The notes below the pieces were generated by a model, which was not told where the DNA came from, did no database searches, and saw nothing but the letters and a program-made list of their open reading frames with translations. Shown here one piece after another: positions 18,425 to 29,942 of a DNA stretch of 64,000 nt. This DNA comes from Pilasporangium apinafurcum (lineage: Eukaryota; Oomycota; Peronosporomycetes; Pythiales; Pythiaceae), in assembly GCA_001600495.1 (NCBI GenBank), contig BCKE01000016.1, forward strand, positions 511,618-575,617, in the 5' to 3' direction. How positions within the stretch are numbered: the stretch's first letter is position 1; every line of letters begins with the position of its first letter. The translations under genes and the position numbers were made by a program.

Positions 18425-21400
18425 CTAGCTGTAATAATTGGGCGAAATCGAGACATCTTCAATGACGTCAAGTTGGGCGGAGGTGAACTTCAATTTCGTT
18501 TCAAGCCAGTTGTCTTGATGAGTTCTTTTGAATTCCAAAATCGTTTCTTTTACTGTTTTCACCAAGTATGATACCGTGCTTGAGGCAGGCTTTAGATACA
18601 ATAACTTGCCCAGTTCTTCAAAAATTGGTGGTACATAATCAGGAACACTGTACGGATACGCCAGAATGATGGCACTCACACCGAGCACACTTCTTGTCAT
18701 CTGATCTTCACAGGATTTGATTCGTTTGCTGGATTTTTCTAGCTCTTCAGCAGTAGCATTTTCGGATTTAAGATTCTGGTAGCGTCGTTTATACCTTGCA
18801 TATTTGGTTCGTGATTGCTGTGCTTCATCAATAAGGCGAATGCTCATAGCTTTGACAACATCTGAGCGCTCATTATGGATGAGACCTCTCAAAGCGTATT
18901 TAGCCATGGCTTGCACTTCGCGCTGTTCATCGGCCAAGAATGAGCTCACCGTGTAATGCACTCTTTGCTTCATTTCTGTCGGTATGAAAATCCAATGATA
19001 AAAAGTAAAAGTCATAAGGAACCGAAGCACGGCGCCACGAGTCTTCCAGAAACGATGTGCACCAAGCTTTTCCAGAAGGACAAATACGCTTTCCAAGTCC
19101 GCGAAAGTAACGGAATCATTAGGAACAAAGTAGATACGAAATGATGATGATATCGCGTCCGTTGTGTTTTTCGCTAACAGCGCGATTTCAGCCTTAGAGT
19201 GATTTTGGGTAAGCAGCGCAACAGGCAAGAGCTCCTTAAGCACAGCCAAAACGCCACGAGCGTCGCCATACTTTTCGCTGTTTGCCAACCACTGCATTGC
19301 AGTTTCCTTCGCATAGACGGAAGTTGGTTTCTCCTCTCCGCCTTCAGAAGAATTTTCAGTTACGTTGGACTCGGTGAGAAGGGCTTTGTCAAGCAGTTGT
19401 TGCATTGGGATGGACACCAAACTTGTCGATGAACTCGAAGAATACGAGCCGAGAAGGAACAACATTTTGCCAACGCTATCTCTGATAATCTTGTATTGAT
19501 GAGTCAATGCGTGTTCACATATTACTCGCAGCACTCGATCTGTTATTTCAGACGCCATGCTACAAATTGGATCGGTTTTAGACGAAGTATCCGAACTAGC
19601 GGCTAGGACATGAATTGCCAATGACTCAATAAGTGTAAGCCATTTGACTTGTCGAGCATAATCCTCAGCGGTCGCTCGGGCGAAGGAATCTTCAAGTTCT
19701 CGTAATAAAAACTTCGTCAGCGCATCGAGACGGTACAACTGCAGATTATTCTGTCGCGAGGGTCTAGAAATCACGTACAGCATTCTAGCCCAACGATCGA
19801 TCAAGACAATGCTCAATTGAGGCAAAATTTTCTTCATTAGGTCGACGACAGCAACAATATGACCCAAAACATCTTGCTCACTGAGAGATTGGATTTTGAG
19901 CAAGCTACGGAGCATCCCACCAATACACTCGCTCAATGTTGATAAAGCTGCCTGTCGATCTTCATCAGGTGTTTTGCCATCAATCTTCTGTGTTACAAGG
20001 TCATTTATGACATCCATAATGCCACTTTCAAAAAACCCGACTGGGTTCATCTCCACTAGTTTTTGAATGATCTTTGTGCTGGTATGAATGTGACTTGATT
20101 GATTCAACAGACGAACTGATGATAGCGGTCCAGACTTGGGAAAGGAATTTGCGTTGTTTGTCAGATAACGAATAACCTCGTTAACCCCAAATGACCAATT
20201 GCTTGGAGCTGAAGCAGCATGCTGACCATCCGCAGAGGCTGCAAAGCGATTTGTGCTCTTGTGATTGTCCACAAAAGCATCAACCAGAACTTTTGTGGTT
20301 TCGCTAGAGTACAAAAGATTCTCGATACTATCCGATTCCACTTTGTTTTCTTTCTTCGCGCCCATGTACAGCCTGATGAGCTGCAAAAAGAGCTCAATAG
20401 CTCCTTGGCGAACAGGGAACACTTCATTACGCATTTGTTTGATGACTAACTTCCACAGATCCATGGAAATAGGCATTTCTTCGGATTGTAGAAAAGGGTA
20501 CAGTGCCACTAAATGCATCAATTGAAACTTCCAATGCTCGCGTGATGCTGGCTCTGCTGCCAGCAATTGCTGCAAGAGAGATTTAGATACGTCCTTTGTG
20601 CGAACGTATCTCCACTTAGCTAGCAATGCCAAGAAAAAACCTTGAATTTTTACTCCAACCTTCGCTTTGCTCACTTCACCATCAACTTTTTCCAAAATGG
20701 CACCATTGCTCTTTAACAACACCAAAATCAACCTGCTCAACAGGTGATCACGATTTTTCCAAAAGTGTGTGAGTACAAATGACTTGGACAGGATATTTAA
20801 AACCCCAAACACAGTCTCTTCTTTAATTTCAACGGATCCATCAGCAGTTTTACCTTCAAGTTCACTTATCAAACCGGGCAATCTTGAATATATCCATTTT
20901 GGATACATGATTGAAGCTTCGTTCATCACAGATTTGGCTTGCGTTCTAACGTCTTCGTACTGATTTTTCATGAGCATTTCCACATCTGTCAACAAAGATT
21001 TGTATAAATCTTGAGTGCAATGATCTTCCTCCAGATTAAAAACGTGTTGAGCCAATTCAAAATGCTGCAAAAATTTTCGAGTATTGTAAAAAAACACAAC
21101 CCTCTCAATCAGTTCGTTTCGCGATACCAGCAGCACCTGTTCACGAGCCGGCACATATTGTTCATGCTTTCGAGCTTTTCTCATGGAATGAGAAGCGAGG
21201 TCCAACGTCGTCGTTTTGATGTATCCATTCTGCTTCTTTTTGTTGGTGTACGCATCGCGATGGTCACCACGCCAAATCAGCAATTCGCTAATAGTATCCA
21301 TTAATGTACCCCAAATCTGAATCTCCATAGTACTACCAGTACCATTCACTCGCCAAAATTGGACAATACAATGAACGCGTTTCATCAATGATGGCTTCAA

Positions 21401-24290
21401 GTTAATGTACTTGTTGAGTAGCTCCTCATTCCCAGAAAGCGCCTTTTTCAAGACAGGCATCGCTCCGCTCAAAATGGCACTATTACTTGGCATTCCAGAA
21501 TCAACCAAAACGTTTTTGGCACCACGAACTCCGTGAAAAATTTGTTGCAAACGAGGCATCCAAGCCCGAACCGACAAATCTTGCTTTGCCTGCATGGTCT
21601 CAAGGGCATCCAATGACATGATAACATGATCGTGAAGGAGCTCAAATCCAAATAGAAGCTCCTCTTCGTTCGGTTCATGCCACGATATGGCTACATTTTT
21701 CCAAGAAATGCTCACGCCAAAATATTGAAAGGCTCCGCTTTCTTTTGATACAGCATCACTCCACTCAGCAGGAGGCAGCGACCTAAATTCAGTCGGGTAA
21801 ACACCCAGCAACGCCCACAATAAATGATCCAAAATAGACGCTGCAGCTTCGTAAACTTCTACCTCATCCTCAATTTGAAGAAAGTGATGTAAGATTAATC
21901 GTAGCTCGGCATGATGACTGAGTAAGAATCGGTTATTATGTCCATTCAAACGCACTACCCCATCCAATAGATGCAAGTACCATATTTTCTCGTTCTTCGC
22001 CAAGTTTGCAACATTGATCGTGTCATTGCTCACATGTAGTTTCCGCAAAACCAGTGCCATAAATTGAGGATACGCTTCACACGGGTTGCCATGTAAACAG
22101 TTCAAGATCAAATTTGAGATGATTTTGCCTCCAAAAGCAGAAGTAAAGAACACATCAGACACGAACGCAATTGTCTTTCGAAGGGCGTAAGTATAGATTT
22201 CTGGTGACATTTGAGGAAAAAGTAACCCCAGCAAATTTAACACCTCCATCACAATCGGATCTTCATGAGCGTCTTTCTTTGAATGTGCTCCCTGACCACC
22301 ACGTCCTCCATTTCTGGCAGATCCTGACGAGTGACCCCCGCCATCTGTTGTGATTGAGCGCGATTTGATAAAACCAAAGCAGCGATCCAATAGGGCCAGT
22401 GACCATTCTTCCAAGAAAATACCCAGCTCCCACATTTTCAGGTCTATTTCATCATCCATATCTTTCATCTCGGCAAATAAATTGGGTTCCATTTCGTCAA
22501 AGAGGTGTTTAGATAACACTCCACGATTTTTGGTACGTTGAAAATCGGATTTGCCTGTATCATTTACGAGAGGTAGCCAAGAGAGCAAGTGGAAATAGAG
22601 CGTAATGGTGGACATCGTTTTCTTTTCATCGTTTGCATCAATCCCTGGAAGAGTCAACTTCAATAATGGCGTCAAGTAAGTCGAAAAGAATAGCCCTGTG
22701 CTTGCTGGATGGCGTCCACACATCAAATGATACAGAAACACAGACATTGTTGAAATGGCAGTGGAAGCCAAGTGCGAATGGCTCATGGCCATGGGATCCA
22801 ATGCTTTCATCATTTCTTGCAGAACAGGGGAAGCACAATGCCCGGGATCGATACAAATGGCGTTCTTGATCAAGTACATACACTTGTATGCAACATTGCG
22901 GTTCTTGGAATATATCCCCAAGAAAGAAATCTCGAGTAACGCATCCAGAATTGCACGGCATGATGGTAGCGTCAGTTTAGTTGTCGAATCTATCGCGACG
23001 CTGCCCTTCTCCTCCCCCAATCGCTTTAGTAGAAAGCTGCTGAAATAGTAAATGGATCCTCCGATGGAGTTGGCTGAGTTGGCGACGTTGGACGGATGGA
23101 AAAATGCCGTAACCATGCTAAAGATATCAAGAACGTACTGGTTTGCTGGTGGCTGGACCCCACCTTCGTCTACATTGCGAAGTAAGTAGACACAAAGACG
23201 CATCGGATATCGTTCCAAACGCTTGGTACCATTAAGAGTATTGTAAGCAAACGGCCACATGTTGCGCTTAAAGGGAGCTCCAAGATCAGATGGAAGCTCC
23301 AGTATATCTTGAACCTTGGCGAACACAAATGCCAGAAATGGATCCCATTCAGTTGTAGACGGATATTGTTTGGCAATACGAGACATAATCTTCATCCAGT
23401 GATTATCCCATTCAGAGCAGCGCGAGATCAGCGACCAGGCCGAGAACCATCTTGGTAATAGCCGTTGCACCTCGGACCACGCCACATCTTCAGTGCCACC
23501 CGGCGACGAATATGGAAGTACGAAAAATAGCGAAAAGTATGCCAGCGCCTTGAAGCAATCGGTCGATTTGACGTCTTCGATAGTCTCCCCGAACTCCTTC
23601 CATAGTTCGGTAATCACTGGAACAGTTGCATCAGTAGAAGTGAGAAAATATCGAAGATGCTCCACGCATTTAATCGTATTTGTTGCGCGTTGCTGTAGAA
23701 AATCTTGATATGCCAAACGTGTGTAACCCTTCGAGACAAAGCACACGCGCTCAATGGCGTTTTTCGCAATATGCCAATCAATCGCAATTTCTGTTTTCTT
23801 GTTCTCACGTGTCTTGTTCTTCCTCATCTTGGCCCATTTCCTTGTCAGCAATTCTAATGTTCGTAGCGCAAGTACCTCTGTCTCCACGTCCGCAAAATCC
23901 TTTCCTTCTCGTTTCCACAGTAAATCAATCAACACACGAATCAAATCTGCATGGAGATCTTCAGGCAAGGCATATTTCAATTGAAAAAACGTATCCACCA
24001 CACGAAAATGACGCTTTGCAACATCTCCACACGCATCAATACTCCATTGCTCTCCATCATGACGTTCTCCACGTACAAATAGATCGCGCAGACGCTTCAG
24101 TGTTTCCTGTCAACGCAAGATACATATGGATAAGTTAGGTTTTACGACTTCTATTATATTCATGGTGGTATTTACGTACGTGAATTTGGCGGAGAAAGTC
24201 TTGCTTCTCGTTAGAAATGCTCTCTGGTGTGATGTAGGATGGCAGTAGCTCGTAGTATTGATGAAGTTCGTCTCCTTCGCCCATCGTCAT
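18425..24290 (-). CDS. PSME4: PA200/Blm10 proteasome activator PSME4 (2 exons)
   Basis: Minus-strand exons 24180-24290 and 18425-24106, joined across a 73-nt GT-AG intron in phase 0, encode about 1930 residues (human PSME4: 1843). PA200/Blm10 caps the 20S proteasome independently of ATP and ubiquitin and acts mainly in nuclei. The N-terminal segment ELLPSYITPESI, the following WDPFLAFVFAKVQ and long HEAT-like helical repeats fit the family. The C-terminus is PNYYS, an HbYX-type ending (hydrophobic-Tyr-any) that inserts into the alpha-ring pocket and opens the gate. The first of two close ATGs (24290) is taken. A further upstream exon cannot be excluded, since mammalian proteins have a longer N-terminus. 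Confidence 0.9.
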
Positions 24291-24592
24291 CGGACTTTTG
24301 CTCTTCAACTCGTGTTTCCAAATGTGTGCACGATCTAAAGCAGTGAGGGAAAAAATGACAGGAAGAAGACCATCACTCTGATTGTTCTCAACACAACCAT
24401 TCCCGAGTGGAGTTCGCCACTTACACACATCAACAATCAGACTGCTGAAAACAGACACAAAAACCAGATTTTGATTATGATTATCTCGAAAGATCGACCT
24501 CGAATACATGTCGTTACAGGACGATCGAGATGTTTAGCATTTACTACATGAGGAAAACCTCCCAAGTCTATTGCCCCTTGCCACGCGTTGAG
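24291..24592. other. PSME4 upstream region up to the transposon edge
   Basis: About 300 bases that should contain the PSME4 promoter. The frame of PSME4 exon 1 stays open upstream to about 24509, but without family similarity. The Fanzor transposon ends at 24593, so the element sits within about 300 bp of the PSME4 start. Confidence 0.5.
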
Positions 24593-24612
24593 TAACCTTT
24601 ATTCCCCACGTG
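24593..24612 (+). repeat. Left terminal inverted repeat of the Fanzor transposon
   Basis: A 20-base end, starting TAACC. It pairs with 26360-26379 (18/20) and also with a third, inner inverted copy at 24621-24642. Confidence 0.82.
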
Positions 24613-24642
24613 TTCTCTACCACGCGTGGGAAATAAAGGTTA
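24593..24642 (-). ncRNA. Hairpin at the Fanzor 3' end, candidate guide-RNA (omega-RNA) scaffold
   Basis: The left TIR (24593-24612) and an inverted copy (24621-24642) form an almost perfect stem of about 20 bp with an 8-base loop. It lies 46 to 95 bases beyond the Fanzor stop codon at 24688. In TnpB and Fanzor systems the guide RNA comes from the 3' part of the nuclease gene running to the element end, with the guide read from the flanking DNA. Position and orientation fit this; on the minus strand the guide would start at 24592. The sequence shows only the hairpin. The RNA role is inference. Confidence 0.4.
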
Positions 24643-24687
24643 CACTCATCCGTTTCCGGAATCATAGCAGTGCGGACTTTTATCACC

Positions 24688-26114
24688 TCAGTTTTTGATT
24701 TCGAGTACCAATTCATTCTTTTTCCTCGTGAACGCCTCGAGTCTCCTCTTCTCCTTCACTTGGTCGATGAATAGTCTCAAAATCTTGATTGCGGCATTGA
24801 TGTCATGGTCCCACAATGTGTGATGGCATTCACTATTTTTGCAGTGTCGCACACCATAAAGACCGTCACTGACAATTTTTTCGTCAAGGACAAACCCCTT
24901 CATCTTCTTGTGACAAGCACAACACAGCTTGCTCGTCTTGTACTCGTCCACATCGGCAACACGACACCTGAAACCAATTTTCTTCTCTAGGGTCGTTGTG
25001 GGAACAGCAATGTTGCCTTTAGCTGAGCTTGTGAAACTTGCATCTTCATACGCGATAACGGTTCGTTTATTACCATCTGTAAGGTTCTTGACTACCTTCT
25101 CGCACGTCTGTTGTCGACAAATGTAGGTCGACCATCGTAGCCTCTTCATCTTCTTTGATGAATACACGTCAAGAAGACGATCCAAATACACGAGACAAAA
25201 TCTCATCCTTTCAAATAGGAGACAAGGTTTGCAATTTTTGCCGAAGAAACGTTTTCATTGAAGGTTTTGATGTCAGGCTCAGCATTAATCCACTCTTTGC
25301 CCAGCTTTGTTCGTCTATGGTAGCCGCACTCTCTGTAGAAACGACCCTTAGACCAGTGGATGACTTCATGTTTCACGTTCTCTCCTTTCGGTTTTTGCAG
25401 CGTAGCCATGTTTTCCTCTTTGTAGACAACAGCAGTGAAGATCTTCTTTCTTCCTGGGTCTAAACTGATGATCCGGTCTTCAAGAGAAAATGTCTTTTTC
25501 TCTCTCGTGAGAAGCTTTGGACGGGAGATTGTCACACCAACTGACATATCGTCAGTCAAGATGAAGCGCTCAAACTCCTTTCGCTAGACTTTGGTCACAA
25601 GATCTATATTGAAGTACGTGCGCCATAACTCAGCTTTGTCGGTGTAAAGTTCAACAGGATCACTCAAAGTCTTAGCAAGATGCTTCAGGACGGTGGTGCT
25701 GATCTTGATGAAAATGGGTTTGAAGTGCTTCTGTGGAAGCAGAGACCAGACTCGGCAACCCTTCATTCCATCATCCACGTGAGCTTGTATGTCTATCAGC
25801 ATTGTGCGGAGAAAGGGCATGTGACGTTCCGGTGATTTGCTCAAGTCGAGTGGCAGCGGTCCGATCTCGTTTCTCACTCTATCCGATAATTCTTGCATCC
25901 AAACAATCTCCTCAGTAGGGATGGGATACTTCTTGAACCTGGAGTACGCGGGGATCAGGTTGGATAAGCTATCCTGAGTTTGGGTGCTTGCACGGACCAG
26001 CAGTGAAACAACACTCTTGATTATCTTGCCTTGGTGCTTTTCAAAATAGTCACTGTCACGAACGAGAGTTGCAAGCATAGTGCGAGAAGGTAAGTTCCAG
26101 AAGCGCAGATTTGG
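24688..26114 (-). pseudogene. Fanzor1-type TnpB-family RNA-guided nuclease, ORF interrupted
   Basis: Three consecutive minus-strand blocks (25584-26114, 25203-25583, 24688-25206) together resemble Fanzor1. Block 1 carries the N-terminal region with LLPQKHFKPIFIKIS. Block 2 carries RuvC-I, ISLDPGRKK, with its aspartate near 25460. Block 3 carries the RuvC-II region AYEDASFTS near 25050, a zinc ribbon (CCAC, then CKNSEC) and RuvC-III, WDHDINAAIKIL, with the aspartate near 24804. Blocks 1 and 2 share a frame and are split by one TAG at 25584-25586. Blocks 2 and 3 meet in a one-base frame change at an ATGA overlap near 25203. The N-terminus is unclear because TGA at 26115-26117 precedes the first open codons. 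All catalytic positions survive, so loss of the ORF looks recent. An assembly error or a spliced form is also possible. Confidence 0.85.
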
Positions 26115-26359
26115 TCAGAACACTATTAACGGTTCAAAAAACGATAGAGACCTCTGGACCATCAAGTTAAGTTGGTAGAAGGAATGCTTAGCATATCGTC
26201 AGAATTATTTGTCGTCCTGCAGAAAATGAAATAGCGAAAGAATCCTCAGAATCTACTCTTTTATGCCAAGTGGAGTGCTCATTGCTAAATCCAGTAGAAA
26301 CTAACTTACACTGTAAAAGAGGATGTACTTCATATAGTACAACTCTACTTCCACTAGTA

Positions 26360-26379
26360 CACTTGGGGAAAAAAGGTTA
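26360..26379 (-). repeat. Right terminal inverted repeat of the Fanzor transposon
   Basis: Ends GGGGAAAAAAGGTTA and matches the reverse complement of 24593-24612 at 18 of 20 bases. It lies about 245 bp upstream of the Fanzor N-terminal block and 133 bp before the start of the glycosyltransferase gene. Confidence 0.82.
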
Positions 26380-26512
26380 AGTAAACTTACATTATTTACG
26401 GTAATAATGTGTCTTATCACAGCTTTGGAGGTGGTCTTGGCTACAGACGACGACGCATCCAAAAGGTCGAAAGTGACTACACACACGCATAGACGAGTGA
26501 GAGCGAGAAGAT

Positions 26513-28166
26513 ATGCTTCCCAAAGTGTTATTCGTTTTATCGCTGCTTATGGTGGCGATTGCATTCACCATAGTCCATGGCAAGAGTGGGATGGAGTCCG
26601 TCATGGGCATTGTTGACTCGCATCGAACGGTGAATTTGGATCCGAGTGTGCAACATATTCCACTGGATCCAGCGTTGGCGCATTTGAGGCCACCACCTGC
26701 ACGTGTGCCACCCGTGTACGACATCTTTGTTGGACTATCCGTGTTTCGTGATGGTCATCGCTGCGGGAAAACGATATTTACTGGTTTAAAGCGCGCGAAG
26801 AACCCAGATCGATTGTATTTTGGTGTGGTGGATCAGGTGAACCCAGGGGACTTGAAGTGCATTGACGCTTATTGTGCTATGGCTGACGCAGAATGGCCTG
26901 AGCACGGACCATGTCGCTATCGAGATCACATTCGCATCGACGAACACATGGCAGATGATTCGAGAGGGCCAACACTCGCGCGGCATTACCAGCAGAAACT
27001 ATTAAAGGACGAAGAATTTTGTCTGCAATTGGACGGACATAGTTTGTTCACAAACCTCTGGGATGAGTATATGGTGGCAGAATGGAAGCGTATCGACAAT
27101 GAAATGGCCGTGCTGACGACTTATATCCATCACATGCACGATTTTATTAAGCCCAACGGAGATAACACTGTTCCAAATTCACTCCCACATTTGTGTACAA
27201 CGATGCGAGGAATCCACAATATGGTTCGTAATGTTGGCGCAAGCATGATCAGTGACTCAAAATTTCCTCAGCTCTCGGCGCTGTGGGGTGCCGGTCTCTC
27301 CTTTAGTAAGTGTCATGCCGAGCGGCGTGTACTGGTCGATCCTCATACGCTTTGGATGTTTGATGGCGAAGAGTTTCTGCGTTCTTCGCACTTGTGGACC
27401 CATGGATACGATATGTACTCTCCCAGTGAACTGGGCTCTGTAGTGTATCACAACTACACTAGCGTTCCTGCTCGGTAAGCTGATCTGGGCTGCTTTGACT
27501 GAGAATGTATATTCATGTTACTGTGCGTTGATTTTGTTTGCCTCATTCAGGTTCGAAGACGTGAAGGTGGACCAGGTAAAGAAAGCGGAAGAAGTGGAAA
27601 TGGGTGTAAACCGCTTCCGCTTGATTGTTGGAATCCCATTCGAAGGGAAAGTGGATGCACTGGAGATGGATAAATACGCGTTTGGCAATGTGCGCACCTT
27701 CCAGCAATACCTCAAGTTTTCTGGAGTCAATTTCACGCCTGGTGTCAATGATACCGACTCATGCGAACAATTACATTGGGTACCATACACTGATGCGACC
27801 GATGTTGAGAAAATAGTTGGAGGTGGGTGGAAGTTTGAGAGGATGAAAGCACCAGAGCCAACCGGAATCAAACCTGCTCATCACCAGCCAATAGTCATTG
27901 ATGATGTTGAAACCAATGAAGAGATGCATGAGCAGATCCACAAGGCTCAAGCAGAAGCTAATACTGGCGCGGGCGGCGGTGAACCCATCATCAATCCAAA
28001 ATTTCGTCAAGAAATGACAGAGCAGTTGTCTGGATCTTCAAGCGGATCCCTGTGGGTTTTCATGGTCGCTATTGCTGGATTTTTGTTTGTGATGCTGTCG
28101 AATGACAGTGTTTCGATAAGTATTCGACGTTATTGCCGAACGAAAACGCGAGCGAGTACCAAGTAA
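26513..28166 (+). CDS. GT60-type (GlcNAc) glycosyltransferase, membrane-anchored (2 exons)
   Basis: Exons 26513-27474 and 27551-28166 (76-nt GT-AG intron) encode 525 residues. The catalytic region (about residues 65-390) resembles the Skp1-hydroxyproline/mucin-type GlcNAc-transferase family (GT60, PF11397). It contains DIFVGLSVFRDGHRCGKTIF, the CLQLDGHSLF segment at the usual DxD-like position, MRGIHNMVRN and LWGAGLSFSKCHAERRV. A hydrophobic N-terminus (residues 4-22) acts as signal or anchor. A second hydrophobic segment (LWVFMVAIAGFLFVML) lies near residue 490, followed by a basic tail. This argues for the secretory pathway rather than the cytosolic Skp1 enzyme. The acceptor is unknown. The adjacent Fanzor element ends 133 bp upstream. 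Confidence 0.85.
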
Positions 28167-28306
28167 ATCATCAAAAGTTATATGTATGATGACCGCCATT
28201 AAGCATTGGGCGACTGTATAGTGCACCTTTATATTTCTCTTCATCGCATGGAATCGACAAGCACTACCATATCATCCTTTCTGAATATCTTTGATCCGAA
28301 CGTAGC

Positions 28307-29794
28307 TTATTCAAGTTCTTCCAATAGCGAACTGAGTGCAATCTTCGCGTTCGCATTCAAATCGTCACCTTCGTCAGCCTGAATTCTCTGTAAAGCACCT
28401 CGAACACCATGCTCTTGACACCACTCTCGATTTTTCGCATGCGACACGACTGCACTTTCCAGCGCTAGGATTGCATTGGTTTGTAGCGTCTCAGTGGATG
28501 CCGCGAGGCTCTGCGTCAACAAACCTAGACCCCCTGCCTCCCCAATCAGTGTCTGATTTTCACGATTTGAGTAGATGCCGTGATGAATCGCCCATGCTGC
28601 ACTACTAATCACTTCTTCAGGGAAAGCAGGTGACAAGAGCATAACCAACTCAGCTAATCCTCCACACTAACAACATACAATGCAGCATTCAAGTTTCAAA
28701 CAAGAGCTCTAGACTCCAATCATAGTGTAATGGCAATATCAGGAGACACTAACTCACCTCTCGAAGCATATCTTGAGTGTCACTATGGTGTCCAGCCAGT
28801 ACATTCCCTAACGCAAACGCTGAAGCACTGCGTAGTTGATCCACTACCAAAACCAGTAACATCCGTAAACAAAGAGACACGTTTATCCGTTCAGCACCAT
28901 CTATACAACAAACTTACCGTGATCAGCTGATAATCGCTCGCAAAGTGCGTGAATACCACCTTCGGTTGCGCAGATACGCTCACGGCCTTTACTATTTCCT
29001 GCAATGTTACCAAGACAAGTCACGGCTGCACGTTGAATGGCCTCGTGTGGACTGGACAGGACATGGAAAACAGCGTCAACTACTTCTGGAGTGTTGATAA
29101 CTGATGTCGACGTAACATCCAACGCCAAGTTTCCTAGAGTTAGCGATGCCGCCGCTTGCAGGCGAGGATCGGATTGCCGCAGAAATGGAATCAAGATCTC
29201 CACCGCATTGAGTCGTAGCAGCTCCTGCGCGATGAGTGACAATGGCGACAATCGAATCAGCGCTAGAAATGACGGAACCAGCAAATCTGATGCTGCAATC
29301 GTATCATTGTCTTGCAGAAAGCCCAGCAGGATCTCCAGTACATTGCTGTCGATAACTTGCAGCACTTGGCTAGCTTCCTCCGCCTTCGTTTCGGCTATAA
29401 TCTGAATAGAATTGATGGCGTCGATGCGATCCAGTGTGTCAATTTCTTCTACCTTCAAAATGGCGGCCAGATCAAATATATTCTGCGACGTTGGGGTGTC
29501 CGAAGGAGGGATCACAGTCGTCATTTCACGTCCATAAATGCGAACACTTGCGATGCCACCTGACGTGCTAGGATGACGCTTCACAGTATTAAAGCTAGTG
29601 CAAAGTGCACTGACTGTACGCAAACTTGATCTTGTTGGAATAGAATGTTGCATCTTCAGCGCGGATCGCAAAACGCTATTGATACCATTCTGCGTGTTCT
29701 GTGCCAGACGCTGCATCTTTATCTTTTCGTCTTGTGATGATGATGGATTTATTGGGTAGTAGGCGTACTTAAAGCCAACTGCATGGAATGACAC
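28307..29794 (-). CDS. Armadillo-repeat protein, importin-alpha-like repeats (3 exons)
   Basis: Minus-strand exons 28918-29794, 28758-28843 and 28307-28666, with introns of 74 and 91 nt, encode 440 residues. From about residue 125 the sequence is a run of ARM repeats. Typical phrases are AAASLTLGNLALD, AAVTCLGNIAGN, SASAFALGNVLAG and SSAAWAIHHGI, each one repeat apart. The importin-beta-binding basic N-terminus of true importin alpha is missing. Instead, Met27 (nt 29716) starts a stretch rich in R, S, Q and N with almost no acidic residues (MQRLAQNTQNGINSVLRSA), which could be a mitochondrial presequence if translation starts there. Partner and role are unknown. Confidence 0.8.
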
Positions 29795-29942
29795 GTACTT
29801 AGCGATTCATCCATGATCCAATGAGCATGTTGTGGATGAGCATGATCCATCGCTTAAATGGAATAGGAACGGCATGTGTAGATAGATAGCTTGATATAGG
29901 AGAGATATTTACAAGTGAATACCCTTACATTAACACATTTAC

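Larger units (their letters stand above)
24593..26379 (-). mobile_element. DNA transposon with TIRs and TA ends carrying a Fanzor1-type nuclease
   Basis: A 1787-bp element bounded by terminal inverted repeats. The left end reads TAACCTTTATTCCCCA inward from 24593. The right end reads GGGGAAAAAAGGTTA, ending at 26379. Over 20 bases the two ends match at 18 positions. Both outermost dinucleotides are TA, compatible with a TA target-site duplication, as in Tc1/mariner elements. No transposase is encoded; the only cargo is the Fanzor reading frame on the minus strand. Fanzor1 genes are known as passengers of several eukaryotic DNA transposon superfamilies, mariner among them. This copy therefore looks non-autonomous for transposition. 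The well-kept ends suggest it is fairly young. Confidence 0.82.

Noticed and set aside
24534-24716. 60-codon minus ORF across the transposon hairpin
   Set aside because: It only reads through the inverted repeats at the element edge, with no protein-like content.
25584-25586. Recoding (stop read-through) of the Fanzor TAG
   Set aside because: A frame change follows downstream, and no recoding signal was seen; simple inactivation or an error is more economical.
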